Shown here piece after piece: positions 51,811 through 60,451 of a stretch of 64,000 nucleotides of DNA. This DNA is from Muricomes intestini (GTDB taxonomy: Bacteria; Bacillota; Clostridia; Lachnospirales; Lachnospiraceae). Under the pieces are notes generated by a model that had not been told where the DNA came from, searched no databases, and saw only the letters and a list, made by a program, of their open reading frames with translations. A program made the translations under genes and the position numbers. The DNA is taken from assembly GCF_004346165.1 (NCBI RefSeq), contig NZ_SLZZ01000016.1:1-64000 (forward strand). Reading direction: 5' to 3'. Numbering within the stretch: position 1 is the stretch's first letter; each line of letters starts with the position of its first letter.

Positions 51811-51846
51811 AAAATGCATCCCCAATTGACATTGAAGATGCATTTT
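51811..51846 (-). terminator. Hairpin with T-run on the minus strand
   Basis: AAAATGCATC (51811-51820) and GATGCATTTT (51837-51846) form a perfect 10-bp stem. Read on the minus strand it is followed by TTTTTTT-rich sequence (GATGCATTTTTTTGAC), a good terminator for something transcribed leftward from the 52 kb region. The plus strand also has AATTTTTATTT after it. Confidence 0.6.
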
Positions 51847-52676
51847 AATTTTTATTTAGTTTTCTCATAATATATATTTTATAAATCGGAGGAATCATCT
51901 GATTTATCGTTCCTGTAAGACCTTTACCGCTTTGACTATTGACACTTCAGTCCGCTTATTAAGACTGGCTTATTAAACCTCCTGTTCTTCAATATCCAAA
52001 ACACTTTATAACTAAAATCCGGTGATTTTCACCTCCAGTATCAATCCATAAGTTCAAAATCTGATACTAAGTTATTCATCCTATAACCTTTTGTCTCCTG
52101 CAGTATTGTGTTGCAATATTCCAACAGACTATTTGGCTATTCATTCTATAACTACAAACTTCTTATGAAATGATATCCTCTTCATGTTTCTTTACACATT
52201 TGAGGAATTTTGTTATGTGTGGTATCTATATTCAATACATTGGCAAATGTTAAATCTTTGTTGTTCATCCAGCTTATTGAACTCTCCGATTAGAACTTTT
52301 TATTCTTCTATGTACTGGATTCCTTTATCTTTTGTCGGTAAAGGTCTCTTCCTCACAGGAACCTTCATCTGCCGTACCACTAACATATTGAATTATAAAT
52401 GATGCTACACTGTCCATTGGACCTCTGCCTCCTTTATAATAATTTCTAATCCAATTGAACATCTCTTATTTTAATGTTCTCTTAGATAATATCCTTTTTG
52501 AGATTTTTAATTTTATTATCTCTTTTGGATTGGTTACATACTACCACAGCTTATATTATTTGTCAATGCATTTTATGCCATTTTTAAAAATAAATTTATT
52601 ATTGTTTTTATTTTTATGAATTATCTGTCTATTATAACCCTTTAGACAGTCACTCGCCGTTAAATTTCTGGAATTT
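51847..52676. other. AT-rich gap with only fragments of ORFs
   Basis: About 830 bases without a credible full gene. On the minus strand several very short ORFs occur, some with AGGAGG-type sites (for example one ending VLQER near 51904 and one at 52325-52417). They may be remnants of a decayed gene. AATCCAA near 52450 and TTGGATT near 52534 are short inverted repeats flanking the left part. Confidence 0.4.
52325..52417 (-). CDS. 30-codon small ORF with strong ribosome binding site
   Basis: ATG at 52417, AAAGGAGG ten bases before, TAA at 52325. The peptide (MDSVASFIIQYVSGTADEG then a run of Glu/Thr/Asp/Lys) has a hydrophobic first half and an acidic second half. The downstream region ends at a minus-strand terminator near 51811, so a transcript is plausible. 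It could be the 5' remnant of a decayed gene. Not recognised. Confidence 0.3.
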   Translation of the reverse strand: MDSVASFIIQYVSGTADEGSCEEETFTDKR

Positions 52677-52722
52677 GAAAACAATTCTGAAAAAGAACGG
52701 CAAAAGGGACTGTCCCCTTTAA
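52677..52722 (-). repeat. REP-like repeat family B, copy 2 (abutting metG stop)
   Basis: Reverse orientation: GAAAACAATTCTGAAAAAG then GGCAAAAGGGACTGTCCCCTT. The final TTA of the repeat is the metG stop codon (52719-52721), so the element sits flush against the gene end. Confidence 0.75.
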
Positions 52723-54629
52723 CGAATTTCTGCTCCGGCAGGCATGTCCTTTTCCGGAGTTACAATCGACAGCTTTCCTTCTACATCTTCTGCACAGAGA
52801 ATCATTCCTTCTGATAATACCCCTGCCAGTTTTGCAGGCTTTAAGTTTACGAGCACCATTACTTTTTTGCCAACCATTTCTTCTGCCGTATAGTAAGCTT
52901 TAATACCAGATACGATTTGTTTTAACCGACTCCCAATTTTTACCTGGGAACAAAGTAATTTCCTGGACTTTGGCACTTCCTCGCAGGCTATAATCTCACC
53001 TACCTGAAACTGCATTGCTTGAAATTGGTCAAATGTAATTTCCGGTTTTTCTTCTATATCAATTACATTTTCGTCCTCTATATTTTCCTCTTCTTTATTT
53101 ATAGAAGGATGAAGCCTTTCTACCTTCTTCATGACTTCGTCTATGTCCAGTCTCTGGAAGAGTATTTCAGGTTTGTCTGTGACATGTCCTCCGTTTAACT
53201 GGGTCAGGATTTTCTCGCTGGTGGAAGGCATGAAAGAGCTAAGAAGTCTGGCCCCCGTAGATATACCGTCAATCAAATTCCAGAGTACGGTTTCCAGTCT
53301 GTCTTTTTTTGTGTCGTCCTTTGCCAGAACCCAGGGCATAGTTTCATCAATATATTTATTGCAGCGTTTGAAAATGTTAAAGATTTCTGTAATTGCATCT
53401 GCAACGCGCAAATCATTCATTTTTGCTTCTACTACCTTTGGTGTGCCTTCCACAACTGCCTTCATATCTGCATCAACTTCTTCTGTTATACCTTTGTCCG
53501 TTACCACACCCCCGAAGTATTTATTTGTCATAGAAACGGTGCGGTTTACCAGATTTCCTAATGTATTTGCCAGGTCTGCGTTCATGCGCTCTACCATTAA
53601 CTCCCAGGTGATAACTCCGTCATTCTCAAAGGGCATTTCATGGAGTACAAAATAGCGCACTGCATCCACACCAAAGAAGTCCACCAATTCGTCTGCATAC
53701 AGTACATTTCCCCTGGACTTGCTCATTTTACCATCTCCCTGGAGAAGCCATGGGTGGCCGAAGATCTGTTTCGGGAGAGGCAGATCCAGTGCCATGAGGA
53801 AAATAGGCCAATAAATTGTATGGAAGCGGATGATGTCTTTTCCAATCAGATGTAAGTCTGCCGGCCAGTATTTTTTAAACTGCTCTGTGCTGTTTCCGCC
53901 ACAGTCGTAGCCAATACCTGTAATGTAGTTTGTGAGGGCGTCCAGCCACACATAGACAACGTGTTTTGGATCAAAGTCTACAGTAATTCCCCAGTTAAAA
54001 GATGTCCTGGATACACACAGATCCTGCAGGCCCGGAAGCAGGAAGTTGTTCATCATCTCATTTTTGCGGGATACTGGTTGAATAAATTCAGGATGTGTGT
54101 TAATATGCTCAATCAACCGATCTGCATATTTGCTCATTTTGAAGAAATAAGCCTCTTCTTTTGCCGGCTGCACTTCACGTCCGCAGTCAGGGCATTTTCC
54201 GTCTACGAGCTGTGACTCTGTAAAGAAGGACTCACAGGGGGTACAGTACATTCCTTCATAATACCCTTTGTAGATGTCTCCCTGATTGTATAACTTCTTA
54301 AAAATTTTCTGAACCTGCTTTTCGTGATCCTCATCTGTAGTGCGGATAAACTTATCGTAGGAGGTATCCATTAAATCCCATATTTGCCTAATCTGACCGG
54401 CAACATTGTCCACAAATTCCTTCGGAGTAATACCTGCCTCATCCGCCTTCAGCTCAATTTTTTGACCGTGCTCATCTGTCCCTGTCTGAAAGAACACATC
54501 ATAGCCCTGGCTCCTTTTGTATCTTGCAATCGCGTCGGCAAGAATAATTTCATAAGTATTTCCAATATGTGGTTTACCCGATGTATAGGCAATCGCTGTA
54601 GTAATGTAATATTTTGGTTTTTCTGACAT
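52719..54629 (-). CDS. metG: Methionine--tRNA ligase
   Basis: 636 residues from the ATG at 54629 (AAGGAG before it); longer in-frame starts read through the leader. Class I synthetase: HIGN-type signature KPHIGNTYEIILADAIARY (split), zinc knuckle CTPCES...CPDCG (about 127-148), and KMSKSRGN (about 300). C-terminal tRNA-binding OB domain (about 530-636) as in dimeric MetRS. Expression is under a T-box upstream. Confidence 0.96.
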   Translation of the reverse strand: MSEKPKYYITTAIAYTSGKPHIGNTYEIILADAIARYKRSQGYDVFFQTGTDEHGQKIELKADEAGITPKEFVDNVAGQIRQIWDLMDTSYDKFIRTTDEDHEKQVQKIFKKLYNQGDIYKGYYEGMYCTPCESFFTESQLVDGKCPDCGREVQPAKEEAYFFKMSKYADRLIEHINTHPEFIQPVSRKNEMMNNFLLPGLQDLCVSRTSFNWGITVDFDPKHVVYVWLDALTNYITGIGYDCGGNSTEQFKKYWPADLHLIGKDIIRFHTIYWPIFLMALDLPLPKQIFGHPWLLQGDGKMSKSRGNVLYADELVDFFGVDAVRYFVLHEMPFENDGVITWELMVERMNADLANTLGNLVNRTVSMTNKYFGGVVTDKGITEEVDADMKAVVEGTPKVVEAKMNDLRVADAITEIFNIFKRCNKYIDETMPWVLAKDDTKKDRLETVLWNLIDGISTGARLLSSFMPSTSEKILTQLNGGHVTDKPEILFQRLDIDEVMKKVERLHPSINKEEENIEDENVIDIEEKPEITFDQFQAMQFQVGEIIACEEVPKSRKLLCSQVKIGSRLKQIVSGIKAYYTAEEMVGKKVMVLVNLKPAKLAGVLSEGMILCAEDVEGKLSIVTPEKDMPAGAEIR

Positions 54630-54639
54630 AGTAATATCT

Positions 54640-55015
54640 CCTTTAGAATTATTGTACAACGAGACGAAACACGCTTTGTGGGTTTCACTCGCATAAAAAA
54701 CCGCCTTCTTACTATATATAAAATATAAATAAGAAGACGGATTATCCCGTGTTACCACTTCTAGTTCATTCTGCCTTCACAGACAAAACCTCATGAAGTG
54801 CCTGTAAGCACTTCTCCGCTGTAAAGGGCGGATCCCCTCGCAGCCTTGCCGGAAAATATGTTGTTTCCTGTTCGGTGCGCCGCTCAAAAGCCATGTTCAC
54901 CTGCTTTTCATCCATCCCTCTCAGCTGCGGATCTGCACAAAAACTCGCGGGATTTCTCTGTAGGATGTCCGTCAGACTACTCTCTTTATCATTGCGTTTG
55001 ATTTTATTTCTCCTA
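54640..55015 (-). ncRNA. T-box riboswitch leader of metG
   Basis: The minus-strand leader carries the T-box-type sequence AGTGGTAACACGG (near 54746-54760) followed by an intrinsic terminator at 54694-54740, with which the T-box antiterminator competes. The 5' part has the Stem I features GATAAAGAGAGTAG and a stem ATCCC/GGGAT; an ATG in GTGAACATGGC is a candidate Met specifier. Uncharged tRNA-Met should allow read-through into metG. An 88-codon ORF spanning it is a shadow. Confidence 0.8.
54694..54740 (-). terminator. T-box terminator
   Basis: On the minus strand CCGTCTTCTTA, an 18-base loop, TAAGAAGGCGG, TTTTTT. It is the off-state stem of the metG T-box. Confidence 0.85.
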
Positions 55016-55022
55016 TTAAAAA

Positions 55023-55051
55023 ACAGTATCACAGCATTTTTAAAATGTCAA
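55023..55051 (-). promoter_or_regulatory. Promoter of the metG T-box transcript
   Basis: TTGACA (55051-55046), 17 bases, TACTGT (55028-55023) on the minus strand, lying between the niaR stop and the leader. Confidence 0.6.
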
Positions 55052-55063
55052 GGCTGAGCTACT

Positions 55064-55597
55064 TTATATGGATTCAAAAGGTCCCTCCATATGCACAAGA
55101 TATCCTTTCCTGCGCAGCATTTCCTCTATCATGTCCAGAGTTTCTTCATTTTCAGCCTCCACTCTATGGTAGTGATAATTTGATGTAATATTTTTGAGAG
55201 GGCTGGACTTCCCATTCTTAATGTCCTCCAGAAATTCCATCACTTTTCTTCTGGAATTAATGTTAAGTTCAGCTTCCAGATGGCCATACACCCGGTGATT
55301 GACTATCACATTTACCACACTGCCACCCAGGTCTACAATGGAGCACAGCTCCTGCTCCAGTTCCTCGTCTGTGTGGTGCACCTTAAATATTCTGTATGCA
55401 ACATGAGGTGTATGCAATACATATCCCCGGTTTGTCGAAATGATGTCGTAGCCGGATGCCCGAATCAAAGCAATATCCTGCACAATAACCTGACGGCTGA
55501 CTTCATATTCCTTCGCCAGAGCCCTGCCGGACACCGGTACGGTGCTGCCTTTTATTTGGTTGATTATAGCATCCCTTCGCTTTGAACCTGTCATCAT
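55064..55597 (-). CDS. niaR: NiaR-type NAD biosynthesis repressor
   Basis: 177 residues. N-terminal HTH_11 winged helix (VSGRALAKEYEVSRQVIVQD, about 22-41) and C-terminal 3H domain with His residues in IFKVHHTDEELEQEL (about 70), VIVNHRVYGHLEAEL and ITSNYHYHRVEA. NiaR binds nicotinic acid and represses NAD synthesis and niacin uptake genes. Third gene of nadB-nadC-niaR. Confidence 0.9.
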   Translation of the reverse strand: MMTGSKRRDAIINQIKGSTVPVSGRALAKEYEVSRQVIVQDIALIRASGYDIISTNRGYVLHTPHVAYRIFKVHHTDEELEQELCSIVDLGGSVVNVIVNHRVYGHLEAELNINSRRKVMEFLEDIKNGKSSPLKNITSNYHYHRVEAENEETLDMIEEMLRRKGYLVHMEGPFESI

Positions 55598-55634
55598 ATG
55601 GTGCTGTCCACTCCTTTCTTTTTGTTCATCTCTT

Positions 55635-56492
55635 TCATTCCTGCACTGCGTGAAGATTTTTCAGAGAAATATCTAGGATCGGGGCTGAGTGAGTTAAAGC
55701 TCCACTGGATACATAATCCACTCCAAGGGCAGTAATACTTCCAATATTTTCCTTTGTTACATTCCCGGAACATTCTGTCTTGGCCCTGCCGTCAATCATA
55801 CGGATAGCTTCCTGCATCTCCTCAGTTGTCATATTGTCCAGCATGATGATATCTGCCCCCGCATCGACAGCCTCCTTTACCATATCTAGATTCTCGGCCT
55901 CAACTTCAATCTTCCTTACAAAGGGGGCATATTCCTTCGCAAGCTGCACAGCCTTTGTCACGCTCCCGGCCGCACCAATATGATTATCCTTCAGCAGTAC
56001 ACCGTCTGATAAATTATACCTGTGATTATAACCGCCGCCTGCCCGGACTGCATATTTTTCAAAAATACGCATATTCGGTGTTGTTTTTCTCGTGTCAAGC
56101 AGCTTAATTCTTGTTCCCCTTAAAAGCTCAGCCACAGTGTGTGTGTAGGTCGCAATTCCGCTCATTCTCTGGAGATAATTCAGGGCCACCCTCTCACCGG
56201 ACAAAAGCACGCGAATGTCACCTGTTACTTTTCCCATAAGCTCCCCCGTTTTCACCGACTCACTGTCTTTGCAGTAGAATTCTACTTGTACAGTGTCATC
56301 CAACAATTCAAATACTCTTTTAAATACGTCAAGACCGGCGACAATTCCATCTTCCTTGCAGATTAACTCCACTTCACCGGTCACAGCCTCTTTCATCACA
56401 GCATTTGTTGTGACATCCTCACTAGAAATATCCTCCTCCAGTGCCGCCAGAATGAGATGGTCAGCCTGCAATTCCATGGTAATTTTGTTCAT
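55635..56492 (-). CDS. nadC: Nicotinate-nucleotide pyrophosphorylase (carboxylating)
   Basis: 285 residues from the ATG at 56492, nine bases after AGGAGG; a longer in-frame reading lies within nadB. Quinolinate PRT fold: DISSEDVTTNAV (about 19), LLDTRKTTPNMRIFEKYAVR (about 130-150), GGGYNHRYNLSDGVLLKDNHI (split), and EVEAENLDMVKEAVDAGADI. It converts quinolinate and PRPP to nicotinate mononucleotide. The 5' end overlaps nadB by 32 bases. Confidence 0.95.
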   Translation of the reverse strand: MNKITMELQADHLILAALEEDISSEDVTTNAVMKEAVTGEVELICKEDGIVAGLDVFKRVFELLDDTVQVEFYCKDSESVKTGELMGKVTGDIRVLLSGERVALNYLQRMSGIATYTHTVAELLRGTRIKLLDTRKTTPNMRIFEKYAVRAGGGYNHRYNLSDGVLLKDNHIGAAGSVTKAVQLAKEYAPFVRKIEVEAENLDMVKEAVDAGADIIMLDNMTTEEMQEAIRMIDGRAKTECSGNVTKENIGSITALGVDYVSSGALTHSAPILDISLKNLHAVQE

Positions 56493-57696
56493 CTGTCTGT
56501 CCCTCCTGTCGTTTCGTCTTATCTTCTTTCTCAATATAGAATCCCTTAATCTTATTCGCCGCCCGTTTTGAGAACACAAGGCTTTCCAACAGGGAATTGC
56601 TTGCAAGGCGGTTTGCCCCGTGGACACCATTGCAGCTTGTCTCACCTACCGCAAACAGCTGTTCCATCGATGTCTTACTGTCCGAATCCACCCAGATTCC
56701 TCCCATAAAATAATGCTGGGCCGGGACTACCGGAATACATTCCTTCGTCACATCATAGCCTTCTTCCCGGCAGTATTGATAAATATTTGGAAAATGGTTC
56801 AGAATTGTTTCTCTGTCAATATGTTCCATCGAAAGCCATACATGATCTGTACCATCTTTTTTCATCTGCTTACAAATTTCTTTTGTCACAACATCCCGGG
56901 GAAGCAGCTCATTGACAAACCGTTCTTTATTTTTGTTATAAAGAACAGCCCCCTCACCCCTGACGGATTCAGAAATCAAGAAACGTCTTCCCGGCTTCTT
57001 TGAGTATAACGTAGTTGGATGAATCTGTACATAGTCCAGATGCTGCAATTTGATTCCATGTTTTCTAGAAATATCTATCGCATCGCCGGTCAGGTGGGGA
57101 AAATTAGTAGAATTCTTATATCTTCCGCCTATACCGCCGCTTGCAAGAATCGTATAATCCGCATAAATCTGAATTTCCCTTTCCAATTCATTTTCCGCTT
57201 CTATCCCCACACATTTTCCATTCTCCACAAGCACATCCGTCATAGTCGTATATTCAGCTATAGTGACATTTTCAAGCTTCCTCACCTGCGCGAGAAGCTT
57301 GCTTGTAATCTCTTTTCCCGTGATATCCGCGTGATACATAATTCTCGGCTTCGAGTGGGCGCCTTCTCTTGTATACGCGAAATTCTTACCCGCTTTTTCA
57401 AACTCCACTCCATATCCAACCAGGTCGTTTATAATTTCCCGGGAGCTGCGAATCATAATGTCCACTGACTCCTTCCTGTTTTGATAATGACCCGCCCTCA
57501 TAGTATCCTCGAAGTAGCTGTCATAGTCCTCCTCATTCCTCAGTACACAAATTCCCCCCTGTGCAAGAAAAGAATCACTGCTCTTAACATCCGACTTTGT
57601 AATCATCAGAATATCCTTATCCTTTGGCAGATTAAGTGCCGCAAAAAGGCCGGATACACCAGTGCCAACAATTACAATATCTCTCTTCATTTCCAT
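56461..57696 (-). CDS. nadB: L-aspartate oxidase, short form
   Basis: 411 residues, against about 520-540 for full NadB. The FAD-binding start IVIVGTGVSGLFAALNL, the active-site regions HADITGKEITSKLL and SESVRGEGAVLYN, and the C-terminal VGETSCNGVHGANRLASNSLLE are present. The helical C-terminal domain is missing; the protein ends soon after the FAD domain. Such short forms are common in Clostridia. nadA, needed for quinolinate, does not adjoin the cluster. Confidence 0.9.
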   Translation of the reverse strand: MEMKRDIVIVGTGVSGLFAALNLPKDKDILMITKSDVKSSDSFLAQGGICVLRNEEDYDSYFEDTMRAGHYQNRKESVDIMIRSSREIINDLVGYGVEFEKAGKNFAYTREGAHSKPRIMYHADITGKEITSKLLAQVRKLENVTIAEYTTMTDVLVENGKCVGIEAENELEREIQIYADYTILASGGIGGRYKNSTNFPHLTGDAIDISRKHGIKLQHLDYVQIHPTTLYSKKPGRRFLISESVRGEGAVLYNKNKERFVNELLPRDVVTKEICKQMKKDGTDHVWLSMEHIDRETILNHFPNIYQYCREEGYDVTKECIPVVPAQHYFMGGIWVDSDSKTSMEQLFAVGETSCNGVHGANRLASNSLLESLVFSKRAANKIKGFYIEKEDKTKRQEGQTDEQNYHGIAG

Positions 57697-57731
57697 CTCA
57701 CCTCTCCCCGCCTACGCGATAAACTCACATT

Positions 57732-57760
57732 ATTATAACACATGAGTTTACATGTGACAA
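57732..57760 (-). promoter_or_regulatory. nadBC-niaR promoter with internal palindrome
   Basis: On the minus strand TTGTCA (57760-57755), 17 bases, TATAAT (57737-57732). CACATG, six bases, CATGTG (57739-57756 on plus) is a palindrome filling the spacer. It is the obvious candidate operator for NiaR. The 45 bases before it are the repeat-family B copy. Confidence 0.65.
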
Positions 57761-57766
57761 GACAGT

Positions 57767-57810
57767 AAAGGGGTCAGACCCTTTTGAGGTTCGTTTTCCA
57801 GCAATTCTGA
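57767..57810 (+). repeat. REP-like repeat family B, copy 3
   Basis: AAAGGGGTCAGACCCTTTTG followed by AGGTTCGTTTTCCAGCAATT; more diverged in its second half than copies 1 and 4. Between the NYN gene 3' end and the nadB promoter. Confidence 0.75.
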
Positions 57811-57828
57811 CAATTTAGCGTAAGATGG

Positions 57829-58803
57829 TTATTCCTCTTTGGAGTTTTTGTTATAAACCGCCCAATTCTGTTCCCCGTCATCCTTAATCTGAATTTTTGG
57901 AAAACTTTGTATATATTGCTTGAATTGAGAAAATCCGTAATCTCTTACCTTAAAATCTCCAAATTGATTTCGTATTTTATTGCCCAATGTGCCAAGTGAT
58001 ACCCCCTGAGCACCTGCATTTTTTACAAGCATGATAATATACTCTTCCAGCATCTCTTCTTTACTTTTATCTTCATACAATGTGACTGTAACCTGTGTCC
58101 CGTCCTGGATCAGATTCAGCTTCTGAAATGTTTCAAGAAACTTTGACAACAGACTATACCCGTAACGGCGCACATCAAAATCAGGATATAACTTAACCAG
58201 ACGGCTCCCCACCTCACCCAGACCGGTTTCTCTATCATTGTTCTGATTTTCTGTAATAATCTTGACAACAGCCTCTTCTATTTCATTTTTTGAAACCACA
58301 TCCGTATGATTCTTCTTATTTTCTCTGGCAGTTGCATGTACTGCGCTCTTTTCTTCTTTTTCTATAGTATTATCTTCCAGCAACAGCTCCAGAACCGTAA
58401 AAATATCGCAGGCTTTTCTGAACGGTGCTGGGGTTTTATCCTCCCCCATACCAATTACTGTCTTTCCGCTCTCCCTAAGACGACTGGCCAGTTTAGTAAA
58501 ATCACTGTCGCTTGATACCAGACAGAAGCCTTCCAAATCACTTGTGTACAACATATCCATAGCATCAATAATCATAGCTGAATCGGTGGCATTCTTGCCA
58601 TGTGTGTAGCTAAACTGCTGTATCGGTGTGATAGAATTCTGCAGAAGTTCCTCCTTCCAGCTGGAATTGTACGTACTAGTCCAGTCCCCATATATCCTTT
58701 TGTACGTTACATTCCCATATTTAGATAACTCATCAAGTATTGGCTTGATATATTTTGCAGAAACATTATCTGCATCAATCAACAGTGCATATTTGTCTTC
58801 CAT
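57829..58803 (-). CDS. NYN-domain nuclease-like protein with two LOTUS/OST-HTH domains
   Basis: 324 residues from the ATG at 58803. N-terminal NYN (PIN-like) domain with the acidic motifs ALLIDADNVS (about 6-15), TDSAMIIDAMDML (about 75) and LVSSDSDFTKLA (about 97), as in LabA/limkain-type RNases. Two OST-HTH domains follow (about 175-240 and 250-318; VRRYGYSLLSKFLE and VRDYGFSQFKQYIQ). LOTUS domains bind RNA, so RNA cleavage or binding is likely; the target is not known. It overlaps the phosphodiesterase gene by 25 bases. Confidence 0.85.
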   Translation of the reverse strand: MEDKYALLIDADNVSAKYIKPILDELSKYGNVTYKRIYGDWTSTYNSSWKEELLQNSITPIQQFSYTHGKNATDSAMIIDAMDMLYTSDLEGFCLVSSDSDFTKLASRLRESGKTVIGMGEDKTPAPFRKACDIFTVLELLLEDNTIEKEEKSAVHATARENKKNHTDVVSKNEIEEAVVKIITENQNNDRETGLGEVGSRLVKLYPDFDVRRYGYSLLSKFLETFQKLNLIQDGTQVTVTLYEDKSKEEMLEEYIIMLVKNAGAQGVSLGTLGNKIRNQFGDFKVRDYGFSQFKQYIQSFPKIQIKDDGEQNWAVYNKNSKEE

Positions 58804-59333
58804 GTGTGGTACACCTCTCCATTCATATCTTTCCATTCAAATAAATGTTTATCATATATCATATAACTATGTGCCGAATTCTCTTTCGGGATAGAAACAG
58901 AACCTGGATTCATATAAATATATTTTTCTTTTTCTTCACATACCGGAACATGGGTATGTCCGTTAAGTAAAATATCCCCTTCTTTCAACATTGGTAAATG
59001 TTCTGGATTGAAATTGTGCCCGTGAGTGACAAAAATCGTCTGACCCTCCAAATCCAACAGACAGTATTCGGCCATAATCGGAAACTCCAGCACCATCTGG
59101 TCTACTTCCGTGTCACAATTTCCCCGCACACAGAGCAGATTCTCCCTGACGGGATTGAGCATCCCTATTACCTCTTTGGGAGCATATTCCTTGGGCAGGT
59201 CATTGCGCGGTCCATGATATAGAATGTCACCTAATAACAATAGCCTGTCCGCCTTCTCTCTCTCATATGCATCCAGCATCTGCCTGCAGTAAAAAGCAGA
59301 ACCGTGAATATCTGATGCAATCATCAGCCTCAT
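58779..59333 (-). CDS. yfcE: YfcE/MJ0936-type phosphodiesterase
   Basis: 184 residues from the ATG at 59333, seven bases after AAAGGAG. Calcineurin-like metal motifs: MIASDIHGSAF (about 4), LLLGDILYHGP, VRGNCDTEVD (about 90), VTHGHNFNP, LNGHTHVP and NPGSVSIPKEN. Length fits YfcE, a small metal-dependent phosphodiesterase. Overlaps the NYN gene, which suggests a joint role, perhaps in nucleotide or RNA turnover. Confidence 0.92.
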   Translation of the reverse strand: MRLMIASDIHGSAFYCRQMLDAYEREKADRLLLLGDILYHGPRNDLPKEYAPKEVIGMLNPVRENLLCVRGNCDTEVDQMVLEFPIMAEYCLLDLEGQTIFVTHGHNFNPEHLPMLKEGDILLNGHTHVPVCEEKEKYIYMNPGSVSIPKENSAHSYMIYDKHLFEWKDMNGEVYHTWKTNMHC

Positions 59334-59352
59334 ATTGAAACTCCTTTCCTGC

Positions 59353-59395
59353 AAAGGGGTCAGACCCTTTTGCGATCCGTTTTCAGAATATTCTA
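59353..59395 (+). repeat. REP-like repeat family B, copy 4
   Basis: AAAGGGGTCAGACCCTTTTG followed by CGATCCGTTTTCAGAATATT. It ends the 5' side of the phosphodiesterase gene, 20 bases upstream of its ATG. Confidence 0.8.
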
Positions 59396-59476
59396 AACAT
59401 TTCTTTTTATGCTTCTTTTAAGTATAGTTGAAAGAAACCTCAGCCGTCAAATCATTTATCACTTGAAAGTCAAAAA

Positions 59477-59621
59477 GGTAACAATTCAGCCATCAGCTCG
59501 ATTCCGCTGTGCTTCATCTCGCTGTGGCAGAACGCCCTATGAATTTTCAGCAGTATATGCATACGAAAGCAAGCTTTCTCCTGCCTACGCTGTCAAAAAC
59601 ACGCATGGCTGAACTGTTACC
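59477..59621. repeat. Repeat family A, full copy 3 (145 bp)
   Basis: Begins GGTAACAATTCAGCCAT and ends ATGGCTGAACTGTTACC: 17-base inverted ends with one mismatch. A-runs flank both sides (CAAAAA and AAAAAA). Non-coding. Lies between the phosphodiesterase and AIM24-family genes. Confidence 0.85.
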
Positions 59622-59677
59622 AAAAAAGCAGTCGGAAAAGTACTAGTGTCTTTCCAACCGCTTTTTCTATCCTGTTA

Positions 59678-60355
59678 TTATGAATTTCCGCTCGGTATGA
59701 ACGGGCGCATGGATGCTGCCACACTGGAAATTGGCATGGTCTGCAGCCAAATTTTGCCCGGACCGGTCAGTACAGTATTGAACAGCCCTTCACCTCCAAG
59801 CAGTTTATTTTTCAGGCCGTGTACCTGCTGAATTTCCATATGAACACCTACTTCAAATCCTGCAACATTGCCTGTATCTACAATAATCTTCTGTCCTGCC
59901 TCCAGCTGATATTCCACCAATTCTCCATCAATTTCAACAAAAGCCTGCCCTGTTCCTGACAATCTCTGCATAATGAACCCTTCTCCGCCAAAAAATCCCG
60001 CTCCCAGCTTTTTGTTAAAGTGTATCGAAAGCTCTACCCCTGCTTCAGATGCAAGAAATGCGCTCTTTTGCACTATCATCTCTTTATCAGATGTGATTTC
60101 AAGTGACATAATTTTCCCGGGGAAACTGGATCCAAACGCAATAAGCCCTGCGCCATGTGCTGTATAAATATTTTGAAACATACTTTCACCTGAAAATGCC
60201 TTGGAGAACATTTTTCCAACCCCGCCGCCTGCCGTATCCATCTGCATATTTGGACTCATCCAGACCATAGAGCCTTTTTCTGTAATCATTTGTTCCCCAT
60301 CTTCAAGATGGCACACAACTATAGGAAAAGCGCCTCCTTTAATCTCATAATTCAT
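59678..60355 (-). CDS. AIM24 / TIGR00266 family protein
   Basis: 225 residues from the ATG at 60355 (GGAGG six bases before); a longer N-terminal extension is rejected. Beta-rich, glycine-rich protein: GSMVWMSPNMQMDT (about 28), GLIAFGSSFPGKI, GGEGFIMQRLSGTGQAFVEI (about 128-147), GGEGLFNTVLTGPGKIWLQTMP (split). AIM24 proteins form double-psi-like beta sandwiches; the bacterial function is unknown. Probably monocistronic. Confidence 0.9.
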   Translation of the reverse strand: MNYEIKGGAFPIVVCHLEDGEQMITEKGSMVWMSPNMQMDTAGGGVGKMFSKAFSGESMFQNIYTAHGAGLIAFGSSFPGKIMSLEITSDKEMIVQKSAFLASEAGVELSIHFNKKLGAGFFGGEGFIMQRLSGTGQAFVEIDGELVEYQLEAGQKIIVDTGNVAGFEVGVHMEIQQVHGLKNKLLGGEGLFNTVLTGPGKIWLQTMPISSVAASMRPFIPSGNS

Positions 60356-60451
60356 CTCATACCTCCATTTGAAGTTCACGTGTACAGTATTCTGAAAACT
60401 ACTGACATTTCTCAATTCAAGATTACTTCACAAACACCATACTGTCAAGCT

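Noticed and set aside
52184-52402. 72-codon ORF on the plus strand
   Set aside because: No ribosome binding site, odd composition rich in Phe, Tyr, Cys and Ser, opposite to better minus-strand signals.
54766-55032. 88-codon ORF upstream of metG
   Set aside because: It lies entirely within the T-box leader, has no family and its codons follow the RNA structure.
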